NCBI RefSeq assembly: GCF_010078235.1
Contig: NZ_JAABOS010000004.1
Coordinates: 243,816 to 307,815 of the forward strand
DNA: 64,000 bases
Reading direction: 5' to 3'
DNA from: Cognatundibacterium crateris
GTDB lineage: Bacteria > Pseudomonadota > Gammaproteobacteria > Burkholderiales > Burkholderiaceae_D
Shown: positions 26,263-34,659 of the stretch, piece after piece
Numbering within the stretch: the stretch's first letter is position 1
Layout of the letters: each line of letters starts with the position of its first letter
Made by a program: the position numbers and the translations under genes
The notes under the pieces: model-generated
The model's database searches: none
Seen by the model: the letters and a program-made list of their open reading frames with translations, nothing else
What the model was told of the DNA's origin: nothing

Positions 26263-27197
26263 CAGAAATATCCTTCTTTTTTACGTTTTTCCATGGAGGC
26301 TTCGGAAGTCTGGTCATCCATGCGGGTGGCACCACGTTCTGTAATCTGGGTAATCGCGGTTTCTGCAATGATGGCAGATACGGTCGCTGCATCAGATGAG
26401 ACCGGGCAGGTGCAGGAAATGTCGCCGACAGTACGGAAGCGCACTACGCGGGTTTCTACCGTTTCACCTTCACGCGGCGGAGTCAGATCGGTCAGCGGAA
26501 CCAGCAGGCCATTGCGCGGGATTACCTGGCGTTCATGGGCAAAATAAATCTCAGGTAATTCCAGTTTTTCACGCGCGATATACTGCCAGACATCCAGCTC
26601 AGTCCAGTTTGAAATCGGGAATACCCGCATGTTTTCACCCGGATGGACACGGGTGTTATACAGATCCCACAGCTCAGGGCGCTGGGCTTTGGGATTCCAC
26701 TGGCCGAATTCATCGCGGAAGGAAAAAATACGTTCTTTGGCACGTGCTTTTTCCTCGTCACGACGCGCACCGCCTATGCAGGCATCAAAGCGATGTTCAG
26801 CAATGGTTTCCAGCAGCGTCACGGCTTGCGCAGCATTGCGTGAATCGGTCGCCGGATTACGCAGTCGCACGGTGCCCTTTTGTATCGATGCTTCTACGGA
26901 GCCAACGATCAGGCGCTCACCCAGTTCCGCTACGCGCTTGTCGCGGAAAGCGATCACTTCCGGAAAATTGTGACCGGTATCGATATGCACCAGCGGGAAT
27001 GGGAATTTACCCGGACGGAAGGCTTTTTCAGCCAGGCGCAACAGTACGATAGAGTCTTTGCCGCCCGAGAATAACAGGGCCGGATTGCTGCACTCTGCAG
27101 CGACTTCGCGCATGATGTGGATGGCTTCGGATTCCAGCCAGTCGAGATGGCGATTGCTCGCGGCATCAATGAAATGATTTTCTGTCACAGTGTTCAT
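26262..27197 (-). CDS. cysD: Sulfate adenylyltransferase subunit 2 (CysD)
   Basis: Catalytic adenylyltransferase subunit of ATP sulfurylase, forming APS. The 311-residue protein has the PP-loop ALLFSGGKDSIVLLRLAEKAF near residue 40 and a conserved FPISNWTELDVWQYI segment. The C-terminal LRFRTVGDISCTCPV-like region (VVRFRTVGDISCTCPVSSDA) is typical of CysD, and the protein has normal family length. It lies 31 bases after cysH and is coupled to cysN by a one-base overlap. Its partner CysN supplies GTPase energy. Confidence 0.96.
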   Translation of the reverse strand: MNTVTENHFIDAASNRHLDWLESEAIHIMREVAAECSNPALLFSGGKDSIVLLRLAEKAFRPGKFPFPLVHIDTGHNFPEVIAFRDKRVAELGERLIVGSVEASIQKGTVRLRNPATDSRNAAQAVTLLETIAEHRFDACIGGARRDEEKARAKERIFSFRDEFGQWNPKAQRPELWDLYNTRVHPGENMRVFPISNWTELDVWQYIAREKLELPEIYFAHERQVIPRNGLLVPLTDLTPPREGETVETRVVRFRTVGDISCTCPVSSDAATVSAIIAETAITQITERGATRMDDQTSEASMEKRKKEGYF

Positions 27198-27228
27198 AGT
27201 CTTCCTTAAAGTTCTGCCTGCCGCAGGT

Positions 27229-27954
27229 TTATTCAGCGGCGGCCGACGCAGCGCGTATGCGTATTAATTTTCCATCCACCACATGCAGACCGCATTCCTT
27301 GGATTCCGGATTTTCCCACCACCAGCGCCCGGCGCGTACATCTTCACCAGCCTGTATGGCGCGGGTGCAGGGCTCGCAGCCTATCGACGGATAGCCCTTG
27401 TCATGCAAGGGGTTGTAAGGCACTTCATTACTGCGGATATAGTGCCAGACATCGTCTTCGGACCAGTCAGCCAGTGGATTAAATTTTTGCATGCCGTGTG
27501 CGACGTCGTCTTCCTGTATCGCCAGCTCAGTGCGGGTTGCTGCCTGTGCCTTGCGCTGTCCTGTGATCCAGGCTGCTTTGCCAGCCAGCGCACGATTCAA
27601 CGGTTCCACTTTACGGATGCGGCAGCATTCCTTGCGTAAGTCCACGCTGTCATAAAAAGCATTCAGACCATATTGCGTCACATAGTCGTTCACTGCATTT
27701 TCTTCAGGCAGAAATAAGCTGATCTGTTTGCCGTAGTGCGTTTTCACCTGGTCTATCATGCCCAGTGTTTCTGCATGCAGGCGACCGGTTTGCAAAGAGA
27801 AAATCTCTATATTCAGCTGATTTTTCAGTATCAGATCGGTCAGCACCATATCTTCTGCTGCCAGGCTGGAAGCAAATACCGCCGGGCTGAATTCAGCTTC
27901 TATCCGTCGCAAGGTCTGCAGCGTCAGGCTGAGCTTGTCGGCAAACTCACTCAT
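27229..27954 (-). CDS. cysH: APS reductase, iron-sulfur type (annotated CysH family)
   Basis: Reduces adenylylated sulfate to sulfite with thioredoxin or glutaredoxin as donor. The 241-residue protein has the PP-loop-like N-terminus (FASSLAAEDMVLTDLI), the catalytic KECGLH at residues 219-224 and two cysteine pairs, Cys110-Cys111 (ECCRIRK) and Cys193-x2-Cys196 (GCEPCTRA). Those pairs bind a [4Fe-4S] cluster in APS reductases and are absent from PAPS reductases such as E. coli CysH. With no APS kinase in the operon, APS is the likely substrate. It overlaps the upstream DUF934 gene by four bases. Confidence 0.93.
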   Translation of the reverse strand: MSEFADKLSLTLQTLRRIEAEFSPAVFASSLAAEDMVLTDLILKNQLNIEIFSLQTGRLHAETLGMIDQVKTHYGKQISLFLPEENAVNDYVTQYGLNAFYDSVDLRKECCRIRKVEPLNRALAGKAAWITGQRKAQAATRTELAIQEDDVAHGMQKFNPLADWSEDDVWHYIRSNEVPYNPLHDKGYPSIGCEPCTRAIQAGEDVRAGRWWWENPESKECGLHVVDGKLIRIRAASAAAE

Positions 27955-28484
27955 GCGGACACCACACTGCGATCGACACGACGGAACAGCGGATTTTTCT
28001 GATCCCAGGAAGTCTGGTAGGCATCGCTGAAATCGGTCAGACCCTTGAGTGCATCCTGGATGCTACGGTCTTCACGCGTGGCAAAGGCATTGAAGCCTAC
28101 GCGCTGCATGAAAAACAGCTGATCGCGCAATACATCACCGATAGCGCGCAATTCACCGCTGTACGCCAGACGGGAGCGCAGGTTGTAGGCGATAGAGTAG
28201 CCACGACCATCCGAGAACTTAGGGAAATCGACCGCGATCAAAGTAAACAGGCTCGCATCCTCTGCCAGATCCTGCGCGGCTTCATCACTACTGAACCAGA
28301 CCGCCAGATCCTGTTGCTGCTGCAAACGGGTGATCAGCGCTGTGCGCTGTAGCAGCCAGACTTTTAAAGGAATAATGGTTTTGCCAGCCGGTACTTCAAC
28401 CGCATCCGGGGTTTCATTTTCTGTCAGCCGCAATACTGTCCAGTCATCCTGAACTATCGCTTTATCTTTAATAATTTCACGCAT
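27951..28484 (-). CDS. DUF934 protein of the sulfite-reductase operon
   Basis: A 177-residue soluble protein of the DUF934 family, which regularly sits next to cysI and cysH in proteobacteria. Recognised segments are IIPLKVWLLQ near the start, FPKFSDGRGYSIAYNLRSRL in the middle and GELRAIGDVLRDQLFFMQRVGF after it. No catalytic motif is evident to me. It starts 14 bases after the cysI stop and overlaps cysH by four bases, implying a role in sulfite or APS reduction. That role is inferred from context only; a helper in electron transfer or siroheme enzyme maturation is one possibility. Confidence 0.9.
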   Translation of the reverse strand: MREIIKDKAIVQDDWTVLRLTENETPDAVEVPAGKTIIPLKVWLLQRTALITRLQQQQDLAVWFSSDEAAQDLAEDASLFTLIAVDFPKFSDGRGYSIAYNLRSRLAYSGELRAIGDVLRDQLFFMQRVGFNAFATREDRSIQDALKGLTDFSDAYQTSWDQKNPLFRRVDRSVVSA

Positions 28485-28498
28485 GATGACTTCCTTTT

Positions 28499-30205
28499 TT
28501 AGTAAGCAACGGCGGCACCAGCATCTTCGCCGTGATGTACCAAAGTCTGAATCGGGGTGGCATACACATATTCTTTGAACGGTGCGACACCCAGGCGTTG
28601 TGCGGTATCGATGAAGCGCTCATTGTCTACCCGGTTGTCCAGATAGACCTTGACGATACGCTCTATCACTTCCGGCATTTGACCGGCAGAGAACGAAGGT
28701 CCGATAATTTTTCCAATCGCAGCCTGGTTACCCTGTGCGCCACCAATGGATACCTGATAAAACTCGCTGCCATCTTTATCCACACCCAGAATGCCGATAT
28801 TGCCGACATGGTGATGGCCGCAGGCGTTAATACAGCCCGACATATTCAATTCCAGATCGCCGATATCGTATAAGTAATCGAGGTCAGCAAAACGGTCGGT
28901 GATGTCCAGTGCGATAGGAATCGATTTCGCATTCGCGAGTGAGCAGAAATCACCGCCTGGGCAGCAAATCATGTCGGTCAGCAGACCGATATTGGGTGTG
29001 GCCAGACCGTGTGCTTTGGCTTCCAGCCACAAGTCATACAAGGCAGCCTGCTGTACGTCGGCCAGCACCAGATTCTGTTCATGCGTGACACGCAATTCGC
29101 CAAAACTGTAGCGCTCAGCGAGGTCGGCCACGAAGTCCATCTGATCTGCGGTTGCATCGCCAGGTGGTACACCAGGTTTTTTGAGCGACAAGACGACGCT
29201 GCGGTAACCGGCGACCTTGTGCGGCTTTACGTTTCTGCGTACCCAGTTAGCGAAGGCTTTATTGTCTGTCAGTTGCTGTTCAAAACCCGCATCGGATGCT
29301 GGCAGGCTCAGATAAGCTGGCGCAGTGAAGTAGGACGACACACGTTTAAATTCGGCCTCGGTCAATGTCGCCGGGCCATCTTTAATCGCAGCCCATTCGT
29401 CTTCTACCTGTTGGGCAAACACATCGGCACCGATTGCTTTGACCAGGATCTTGATACGTGCTTTGTACTTGTTATCGCGGCGACCGTGCAGGTTATAGAT
29501 GCGCAGTATCGCTTCCAGATAAGTCATCACATGCTGCCAAGGCAGGAATTCACGGATCACACTGCCCAATATTGGGGTACGGCCCATGCCGCCACCAACC
29601 ATCACTTTAAAGCCGACTTCGCCCGCTTCATTGTGGACCACGGTCAGACCAATGTCGTGTACCGCAATCGCGGCGCGATCTTCCAGCGAACCATTGATTG
29701 CGATCTTAAATTTACGCGGCAGGTAAGCGAACTCAGGATGGAAGGTGGTCCATTGGCGCAGGATTTCTGCATACGGACGCGGATCGATTACTTCGTCATG
29801 CGCGACACCGGCAAACTCATCCGACGTGATATTGCGCATGCAGTTGCCGGAAGTCTGAATCGCGTGCATTTCCACTTTGGCCAGGTCTTCCAGGATGGCC
29901 GGTGTATCTTCCAGATTGATCCAGTTGAACTGTATGTTCTGACGGGTAGTGAAGTGACCATAGCCACGGTCATAATGACGCGCGATGTAAGCGAACTGAC
30001 GCAACTGCGCTGAGGACAGCATGCCGTAAGGGACCGCGATACGCAGCATGTAGGCATGACGCTGATGATACAAGCCATTTTGCAGGCGCAAAGGCAGGAA
30101 TTCTTCTTCAGTCAGTTCATTGGCCAGACGGCGGCGCACCTGATCACGATATTGTGCGATACGCTCTTTGATGATCTGGTGATCGTGTTGGTCGTAACGA
30201 TACAT
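28499..30205 (-). CDS. cysI: Siroheme [4Fe-4S] sulfite reductase hemoprotein
   Basis: Reduces sulfite to sulfide by six electrons in the cytoplasm. The 568-residue protein contains the two nitrite/sulfite reductase repeats and the coupled cofactor site formed by Cys415, Cys421 (CCPGGDFC), Cys458 and Cys462 (GCINACGHHH), the C-x5-C and C-x3-C ligands of the siroheme-iron-sulfur centre. There is no CysJ flavoprotein gene in the window, so electrons may come from ferredoxin or another donor. It starts 77 bases after the permease gene and begins the run DUF934-cysH-cysD-cysN-cobA. Assimilatory nitrite reduction is less likely, given its neighbours. Confidence 0.94.
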   Translation of the reverse strand: MYRYDQHDHQIIKERIAQYRDQVRRRLANELTEEEFLPLRLQNGLYHQRHAYMLRIAVPYGMLSSAQLRQFAYIARHYDRGYGHFTTRQNIQFNWINLEDTPAILEDLAKVEMHAIQTSGNCMRNITSDEFAGVAHDEVIDPRPYAEILRQWTTFHPEFAYLPRKFKIAINGSLEDRAAIAVHDIGLTVVHNEAGEVGFKVMVGGGMGRTPILGSVIREFLPWQHVMTYLEAILRIYNLHGRRDNKYKARIKILVKAIGADVFAQQVEDEWAAIKDGPATLTEAEFKRVSSYFTAPAYLSLPASDAGFEQQLTDNKAFANWVRRNVKPHKVAGYRSVVLSLKKPGVPPGDATADQMDFVADLAERYSFGELRVTHEQNLVLADVQQAALYDLWLEAKAHGLATPNIGLLTDMICCPGGDFCSLANAKSIPIALDITDRFADLDYLYDIGDLELNMSGCINACGHHHVGNIGILGVDKDGSEFYQVSIGGAQGNQAAIGKIIGPSFSAGQMPEVIERIVKVYLDNRVDNERFIDTAQRLGVAPFKEYVYATPIQTLVHHGEDAGAAVAY

Positions 30206-30282
30206 CTCTTTTACCTTTTAGTTGCGCACCAATGGTGCAAGTGGTGATTCTGTAAATTGTGGCTAAAAATCTTGGCTGAAAT

Positions 30283-31056
30283 TTATAACACCAGTTTGGC
30301 TGCCACTGCAGTCAGCGTAGTGGCCAGTATGCCGCGTAATAATTTTTCCGGTACCGCCCGCGCAGCGAGCGAACCGATGGTAATTCCAGGGACTGATCCG
30401 ATCAGCAAAGTACCCAGCAATTCCCAGTTGATGGAACCCAGCCACCAGTGACCAACTGCCGCAATTGCGGTCAGCGGCACTGCATATGCAATATCAGTAC
30501 CTGCAATGTGAGCCGCAGGCATGCGCGGATACAGCATCACCAGGATAGTCGCACCAATCGCACCGGCGCCGATAGAGGAAATGGTCACCAGCGTGCCCAG
30601 CGTAGCGCCCGCGATCACAGTTGCCAGATCCAGTTTGAAGCCTTGCAATTGCTTTTCCGGGTGCGCATTCAGCCAGTTCACCATGCGTGCTTTAAACAGC
30701 AATGCGATCACCGTCAGCAGTACAGAGCCTGCAATTGAATAGCGAATAATCAGGCCGATTTCTTTGTTCAGTGTGCCGAACTGTTTTAAAAATAAAGTCG
30801 CCACCAGTGCCGCAGGCAGCGCACCTATGCATAACAGGCGAACCACCCGCCATTCCACGGTACTGCGCAACTTATGAGTCAGGGTACCAGCTACCTTGGT
30901 GACAGAAGCGAAGGCCAGGTCGGTACCGACTGCGACCGATGGGCTGACGCCGAACACTAGGGTCAGCAAAGGTGTCATCAGTGAGCCTCCGCCCACGCCG
31001 GTCAGCCCAACCAGCACACCTACAGCAAATCCGGATAACACATAAGTCAGCGTCAT
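30283..31056 (-). CDS. TSUP/TauE-SafE family sulfur-compound permease
   Basis: A 257-residue membrane protein with seven or eight hydrophobic segments and the TauE/SafE signature near the N-terminus, VLVGLTGVGGGSLMTPLLTL, followed by FGVSPSVAVGTDLAFASVTK. A second repeat-like element (GATLGTLVTISSIGAGAIGA) is in the C-terminal half. Family members move sulfite, sulfonates or thiosulfate. Being the first gene of the sulfate-assimilation cluster, it could import a sulfur source or export excess sulfite. The direction is unknown. No CysB site could be assigned in the 250 bases upstream. Confidence 0.9.
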   Translation of the reverse strand: MTLTYVLSGFAVGVLVGLTGVGGGSLMTPLLTLVFGVSPSVAVGTDLAFASVTKVAGTLTHKLRSTVEWRVVRLLCIGALPAALVATLFLKQFGTLNKEIGLIIRYSIAGSVLLTVIALLFKARMVNWLNAHPEKQLQGFKLDLATVIAGATLGTLVTISSIGAGAIGATILVMLYPRMPAAHIAGTDIAYAVPLTAIAAVGHWWLGSINWELLGTLLIGSVPGITIGSLAARAVPEKLLRGILATTLTAVAAKLVL

Positions 31057-31299
31057 ATCATCTCTCTATCAACGAAATCGCATCGTAATCAAGTCGCTAT
31101 ATATTGCAAACTACTTAGTATTTATTTGCTTATATGTGAAATTGGTATATGAACATGCGCAGAAGGTATGAATTTCTATCTTAGTTCATCGCTTGCAATT
31201 TGCTACACAATTCCAGGCCTTTTCTGCAGGCTGCCGGGGTAGCCTGTCAGGCTGACGGACGCGTTATCTGGTGTAAAAAACAGAATTTCCGCAGCCGCG

Positions 31300-31305
31300 T
31301 ATAAT
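31300..31305 (+). promoter_or_regulatory. Candidate -10 box of the FMN riboswitch transcript
   Basis: A perfect TATAAT lies about 30 bases before the FMN riboswitch. The bases 17 upstream (AAAACA) are a poor -35, so only the -10 is supported. Confidence 0.4.
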
Positions 31306-31334
31306 GGCCGCCGCCAGCCCTTATGCTGGCAACG

Positions 31335-31484
31335 TCTTCAGGGCGGGGTGCAATTCCCCACCGGCGGTAACACTGCTTGCAGTGAAGCCCGCGAGCGCCT
31401 GATCGGGAAGCTTATTTCTGGTCAGGGTCAGCAGATCTGGTGCGATGCCAGGGCCGACGGTGATAGTCCGGATGAAAGAAGATG
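31335..31484 (+). ncRNA. FMN riboswitch (RFN element)
   Basis: The conserved RFN blocks appear in order: TTCAGGGCGGGGTGCAATTC, then CCCACCGGCGGTAA, GCCCGCGAGCGC, GATCTGGTGCGATGCCAGGG, and finally GCCGACGGTGATAGTCCGGA with GAAAGAAGATG. This is the FMN-binding aptamer that represses riboflavin genes when FMN is abundant. It lies 125 bases upstream of ribB. Alternative hairpins follow in the expression platform (31519-31555). Confidence 0.95.
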
Positions 31485-31518
31485 CGCATGAAACTGTGGA
31501 CCGCTGAACCCGGTCCGG

Positions 31519-31555
31519 CAGGGTCTGTTGACGACTCAGCAGACCCTGGCTGCTG
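31519..31555 (+). promoter_or_regulatory. Alternative hairpins of the FMN riboswitch expression platform
   Basis: CAGGGTCTG (31519-31527) pairs with CAGACCCTG (31540-31548). The second arm is also part of a competing stem, CAGCAG (31537-31542) with CTGCTG (31550-31555). The two cannot form together. No long T-run follows, so control may act on translation or on Rho rather than by intrinsic termination. Confidence 0.5.
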
Positions 31556-31609
31556 CTATGCGTTTTCCCTGAAACGTCTTTTACAAATCTTTTGTGGAGC
31601 GTTTCAACG

Positions 31610-32326
31610 ATGTCTCAAACTAATCAAATTAATCAAACTATTCAAGTCACCCCAACTGGCGCGAGCGTTGCTGCGTCCGGTCACGATCTGCACGACCTGT
31701 ATACCCAAACGCCTTGGCCAGAGCGTCTGCAAAGAGCGTTGCAAGATTTGCGGCTGGGCCGTCCGGTATTGCTGATGGACGACTTCGACCGCGAAAACGA
31801 AGCGGATCTGATTCTGGCGGCTGAAAAAATCAGCGTCGAAGCCATGGCGCGCCTGATCCGCGATTGCAGTGGCATCGTCTGCCTGTGTCTGCCGGATGAA
31901 AAACTCAGGCAACTCGATCTGCCACCTATGGTCAGCGATAATCAAAGCCGTTACGGCACCGCATTCACGGTCTCGATAGAAGCGAAGCAGGGCGTGACGA
32001 CCGGCGTCTCTGCGGCTGACCGTGTCACCACCATATTGACTGCGATCGCTGATGAAGCGCGCCCCGAAGATCTGGCCCGTCCCGGCCATGTCTTCCCTTT
32101 ACGTGCCGTGCCGGGCGGCGTGCTGGAACGACGTGGGCATACCGAGGGCTCGGTCGATCTTGCGCTGCTGGCCGGACTGAAGCCTGCCGCCGTATTGTGT
32201 GAGCTGATGAATCCGGATGGCAGCATGAGCCGTGGCCAGCAAGTGCTGGAGTATGCGCTGACGCATGATCTGGTGATACTGACCATCGCTGAGCTGGCGC
32301 AGCATCGTGCCAGCATTGAAGCTTGA
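31610..32326 (+). CDS. ribB: 3,4-dihydroxy-2-butanone 4-phosphate synthase
   Basis: Converts ribulose 5-phosphate to the four-carbon unit of riboflavin, with Mg2+. The protein shows the acidic loop [20 protein letters not shown], which binds metal and substrate, and the conserved [17 protein letters not shown] followed by [13 protein letters not shown]. The ATG at 31610 ([12 protein letters not shown]) is chosen because GGAG lies about 10 bases upstream; a TTG at 31592 is in frame but poorly placed. This gives 238 residues, a stand-alone RibB without a GTP cyclohydrolase II domain. About 25 N-terminal residues are polar and probably disordered. It is controlled by the FMN riboswitch. Confidence 0.95.
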   Translation: MSQTNQINQTIQVTPTGASVAASGHDLHDLYTQTPWPERLQRALQDLRLGRPVLLMDDFDRENEADLILAAEKISVEAMARLIRDCSGIVCLCLPDEKLRQLDLPPMVSDNQSRYGTAFTVSIEAKQGVTTGVSAADRVTTILTAIADEARPEDLARPGHVFPLRAVPGGVLERRGHTEGSVDLALLAGLKPAAVLCELMNPDGSMSRGQQVLEYALTHDLVILTIAELAQHRASIEA

Positions 32327-32349
32327 TCACTCTGATCTGCAGACTATCG

Positions 32350-32383
32350 TTTGAAGTGAAGTATGATTTGAAGTGAAGTATGT
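32350..32383. repeat. 17-bp tandem duplication after ribB
   Basis: TTTGAAGTGAAGTATG occurs twice in direct succession (32350-32366 and 32367-32383), differing only in the final base of the unit. It lies between the ribB stop and its terminator. Confidence 0.85.
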
Positions 32384-32416
32384 AGCCTGACCAAATCCGG
32401 TCAGGCTGTTTTTTCG
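32383..32416 (+). terminator. Terminator after ribB
   Basis: The 9-base stem AGCCTGACC / GGTCAGGCT with a short loop is followed by G and six T residues, about 60 bases after the ribB stop. Confidence 0.88.
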
Positions 32417-32427
32417 GTGAGGCCACT

Positions 32428-32643
32428 ATGAAGCATCTTCTGAATAAAGCAGGTTTATGCGGCATGTTGTTCGCAGCCTCGTTTTCGCCGCTATGGATGG
32501 CACAGGCGGCACCGGCTGACTGGTATTGGTGGAGCAGTAAAACCAGTGATGCCAGAGTGTGCGCGCAGACTTCGCCCGGTGAGGGCTGGATGCAGGAAAA
32601 ACAAGCCTACAGCGACGCGCGCTGCGAAAAGAAAAAACTGTAA
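32428..32643 (+). CDS. Small secreted protein, unknown function
   Basis: A 71-residue protein I do not recognise. The first 28 residues form a signal peptide (MKHLLNKAGLCGMLFAASFS, then a cleavage site near AQAAP). The mature part is only about 43 residues and is rich in Trp, Ser and Lys (PADWYWWSSKTSDARVCAQT), with two cysteines that could form a disulfide in the periplasm. The reading frame begins 12 bases after the ribB terminator. Its separate position and signal peptide support a real gene, but the length makes this uncertain. Confidence 0.6.
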   Translation: MKHLLNKAGLCGMLFAASFSPLWMAQAAPADWYWWSSKTSDARVCAQTSPGEGWMQEKQAYSDARCEKKKL

Positions 32644-32958
32644 GCTCTTTCGCGACGCGCGCCCGGGTCCAATCCGCACTCACATCCATCCGGCAGTCAG
32701 CCAGGTTCTGCTGATCAGGCGCGTTGTTGTAATGCCTGTCTTGACCTATAGTGCAGACAGGGCGAACTATGCGCAAAAGCCCGAACAGAGCGCTTTTCTT
32801 CGTTTAACTCTCAGTATTGTTTTTTTCTTTCCACAGGATAATCAGACACTCGAACCTGAGTTGGCTGCCGCGCTGCCTCTGCTCCGGATGTCGAAGCGCA
32901 CCCTGTCCTGTTGGTGATAGGCAGGCTTATGATGAAACCGAACCTGGAAGGAAACGCT
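32644..32958. other. Gene-free stretch before the methyltransferase
   Basis: No convincing coding frame, RNA or repeat was seen in these 315 bases. Short frames on both strands lack ribosome sites and family features. Confidence 0.5.
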
Positions 32959-33890
32959 ATGCTGAATGAGCGTGAAGCTGAGAGCTGTTATCTCGGACAA
33001 TTTATCCCTTTGCAGTACCATCACAATATGCTGATGGATGCAAACCGCATGGACAATTTCAAAGCTGCGATTCAACGTCAGGTCTTTGAGGGTGCCAAGG
33101 TGCTGGAGTTAGGCGGCGGCACCGGCGTGCTGTCCTGGTTCGCGGCACAGAGCGCGGCCAAGGTCTATTGCGTCGAATTAAATCCGGACATGGTCGCCGA
33201 AGCGCGCCGCTTGCTGGCGAAAAACCGCTACGGTGAACGGGTCGAGGTAATCCATGCCGATGCGTTTGAATACCTGCCGCCTGAGCCGGTCGACGTGGTG
33301 ATCTGTGAAATGATACACGTCGGTATGCTGCGTGAAAAACAGGTCGAGGTCATAGAGAATTTCAAAAACGCTATGCTGCTAAATTCGGTGACAAGATGCC
33401 GGTATTTATCCCGGAAGCGGTGGTGATGGCTGTGCAGCCTTTGCAGCAAACCTATGACTTCCTTGGCTATCAGGCACCGATCATACAATTTACCCAGCCC
33501 GGCGTGTTCTCTGCCGATACCCGTGAGCTGGGGCAGCCGGCTTTGTACAGCGTGATCGATTTTTGTCAGCCCAATGATTTGCATATCAGCTGGCAGGGCA
33601 GTATCACCATAGAGCAAGCCGGTACCCTGACTGCACTGCGCTTTGTGACTAAGAATATTCTGGCCGTGCTGATGGAAACCTCATCGACCATAGACTGGCT
33701 GAATCACTATATGGCATTGCCAGTAGCAGAGCCATTGGCGGTTAAGCCTGGTGATGTTATCGACATCAGCTTCCAGTACCGCACCGGTGGCTCGATTCAG
33801 TCTTTGCAAAATGTCTTGCAGGTCAGCTTGCGCAATACAGTGACTGAAGTGATCGCTGACATCGTGACTGCGCCTGCCGTCGCTGCCTAG
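32959..33890 (+). pseudogene. Class I methyltransferase (PRMT-like) broken by a one-base frameshift
   Basis: Two frames together make one SAM-dependent methyltransferase of about 310 residues. The first part (32959 to about 33368) begins MLNEREAESCYLGQFIPLQY and holds the SAM site VLELGGGTGVLSWFAAQSA and the acidic CVELNPDMVAEARRLL. Its frame runs out at 33426 in nonsense sequence. The second part continues from about 33369 through DKMPVFIPEAVVMAVQPLQQ to 33890. Adding one base to the A-run at 33364-33368 (five A, six expected) restores a continuous reading with sensible sequence across the join. The start at 32959 has GGAAGGAAA upstream. It may be a true pseudogene, a phase-variable gene or a sequencing error. 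Confidence 0.8.
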
Positions 33891-33912
33891 TCTGCGTGTC
33901 AGCCGCGCACCC

Positions 33913-33939
33913 CTTGTGACCGCGTTGCGGTGACAAGGG
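33913..33939 (+). terminator. Weak hairpin after the methyltransferase
   Basis: CCTTGT-x-ACCGC pairs with GCGGT-x-ACAAGG around a 3-base loop, with one G-G mismatch. There is no T-run, so intrinsic termination is doubtful. Confidence 0.35.
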
Positions 33940-33979
33940 CGCAGTTCAGGTGTTTGATTGTAGTCTGCTTTATGTTGAG

Positions 33980-34426
33980 TTATGACTGCTGATCCGGCAG
34001 CTCATACTCTGCCTGATCCGGATGCAGGCGTCGTATCACCGCCAGGTCACGTATGTTTTTTTGCACGGCGACCGCTCCAAACAGGCTCAGTAAAAAGCCC
34101 ATGGCATAAAAGCCTTTTTCACTATTGCTCAGACTCGCGTTCCACAAGCCCACACCCAGCAATAACAGCGAAATACCTACCGATAACCAGCATAAACCGA
34201 AGTAAATGCCGGTCACTGGTATGCCTTCGAGTTTGTCACGCACCGACTTTTGCAGGGACACGGCAGAGAATAAGCCATACATCAAAATGGTGAAGTAATA
34301 GCCTTTTTCATTGAGCAGCATCGCTGCATTCCAGAGGCCGACCACATAGGTCAGCGCACCGACAAACATAGCGACCCAGGAGGCGGCGATAAATGCACCG
34401 GTAGGCGCCTGATATTGAGGCTTCAT
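33980..34426 (-). CDS. yiaA: YiaA/YiaB-family inner membrane protein
   Basis: A 148-residue membrane protein with four hydrophobic segments arranged as two copies of the two-helix YiaAB unit. The repeats are visible as [18 protein letters not shown] with [20 protein letters not shown], and [17 protein letters not shown] with [20 protein letters not shown]. Each repeat is followed by a similar Gln-Lys-x2-Arg-Asp (QKSVRD, QKNIRD). The function of the family is unknown to me. It is a single gene, convergent with the broken methyltransferase, with GAAAGGAAAG before the ATG. Confidence 0.88.
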   Translation of the reverse strand: MKPQYQAPTGAFIAASWVAMFVGALTYVVGLWNAAMLLNEKGYYFTILMYGLFSAVSLQKSVRDKLEGIPVTGIYFGLCWLSVGISLLLLGVGLWNASLSNSEKGFYAMGFLLSLFGAVAVQKNIRDLAVIRRLHPDQAEYELPDQQS

Positions 34427-34659
34427 TTGACTTTCCTTTCTGTGAATGTCGCGGTTGACGTGGCCTTGCTAACCGAAGTGTCAAGCCGATGGCTTGCCAA
34501 TATAGCAAACGTAACCTGACTTGATAAATGAATTTACAGTTTGTCGGATTTTAATGTGGTTTGGTCGCGCTGCGTGATAGCAATCAGACTGGACAAAAGT
34601 GCACAGTCAGCGTAAGTTTTGCGACCTGTCCCGTAAACTTTTTAACAATGGAGTGAGCA

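Noticed and set aside
29009-30013. 334-residue frame antisense to cysI
   Set aside because: Low-quality sequence without domains; cysI has all four cofactor cysteines.
31482-31775. 97-residue frame starting at the end of the FMN riboswitch
   Set aside because: It overlaps the ribB start in another frame and has no ribosome site of its own. A leader peptide was considered but nothing supports it.
33361-33368. Programmed frameshift in the methyltransferase
   Set aside because: The local sequence lacks a full slippery heptamer (only five A, preceded by TTC), so a deletion or sequencing error is the simpler explanation.
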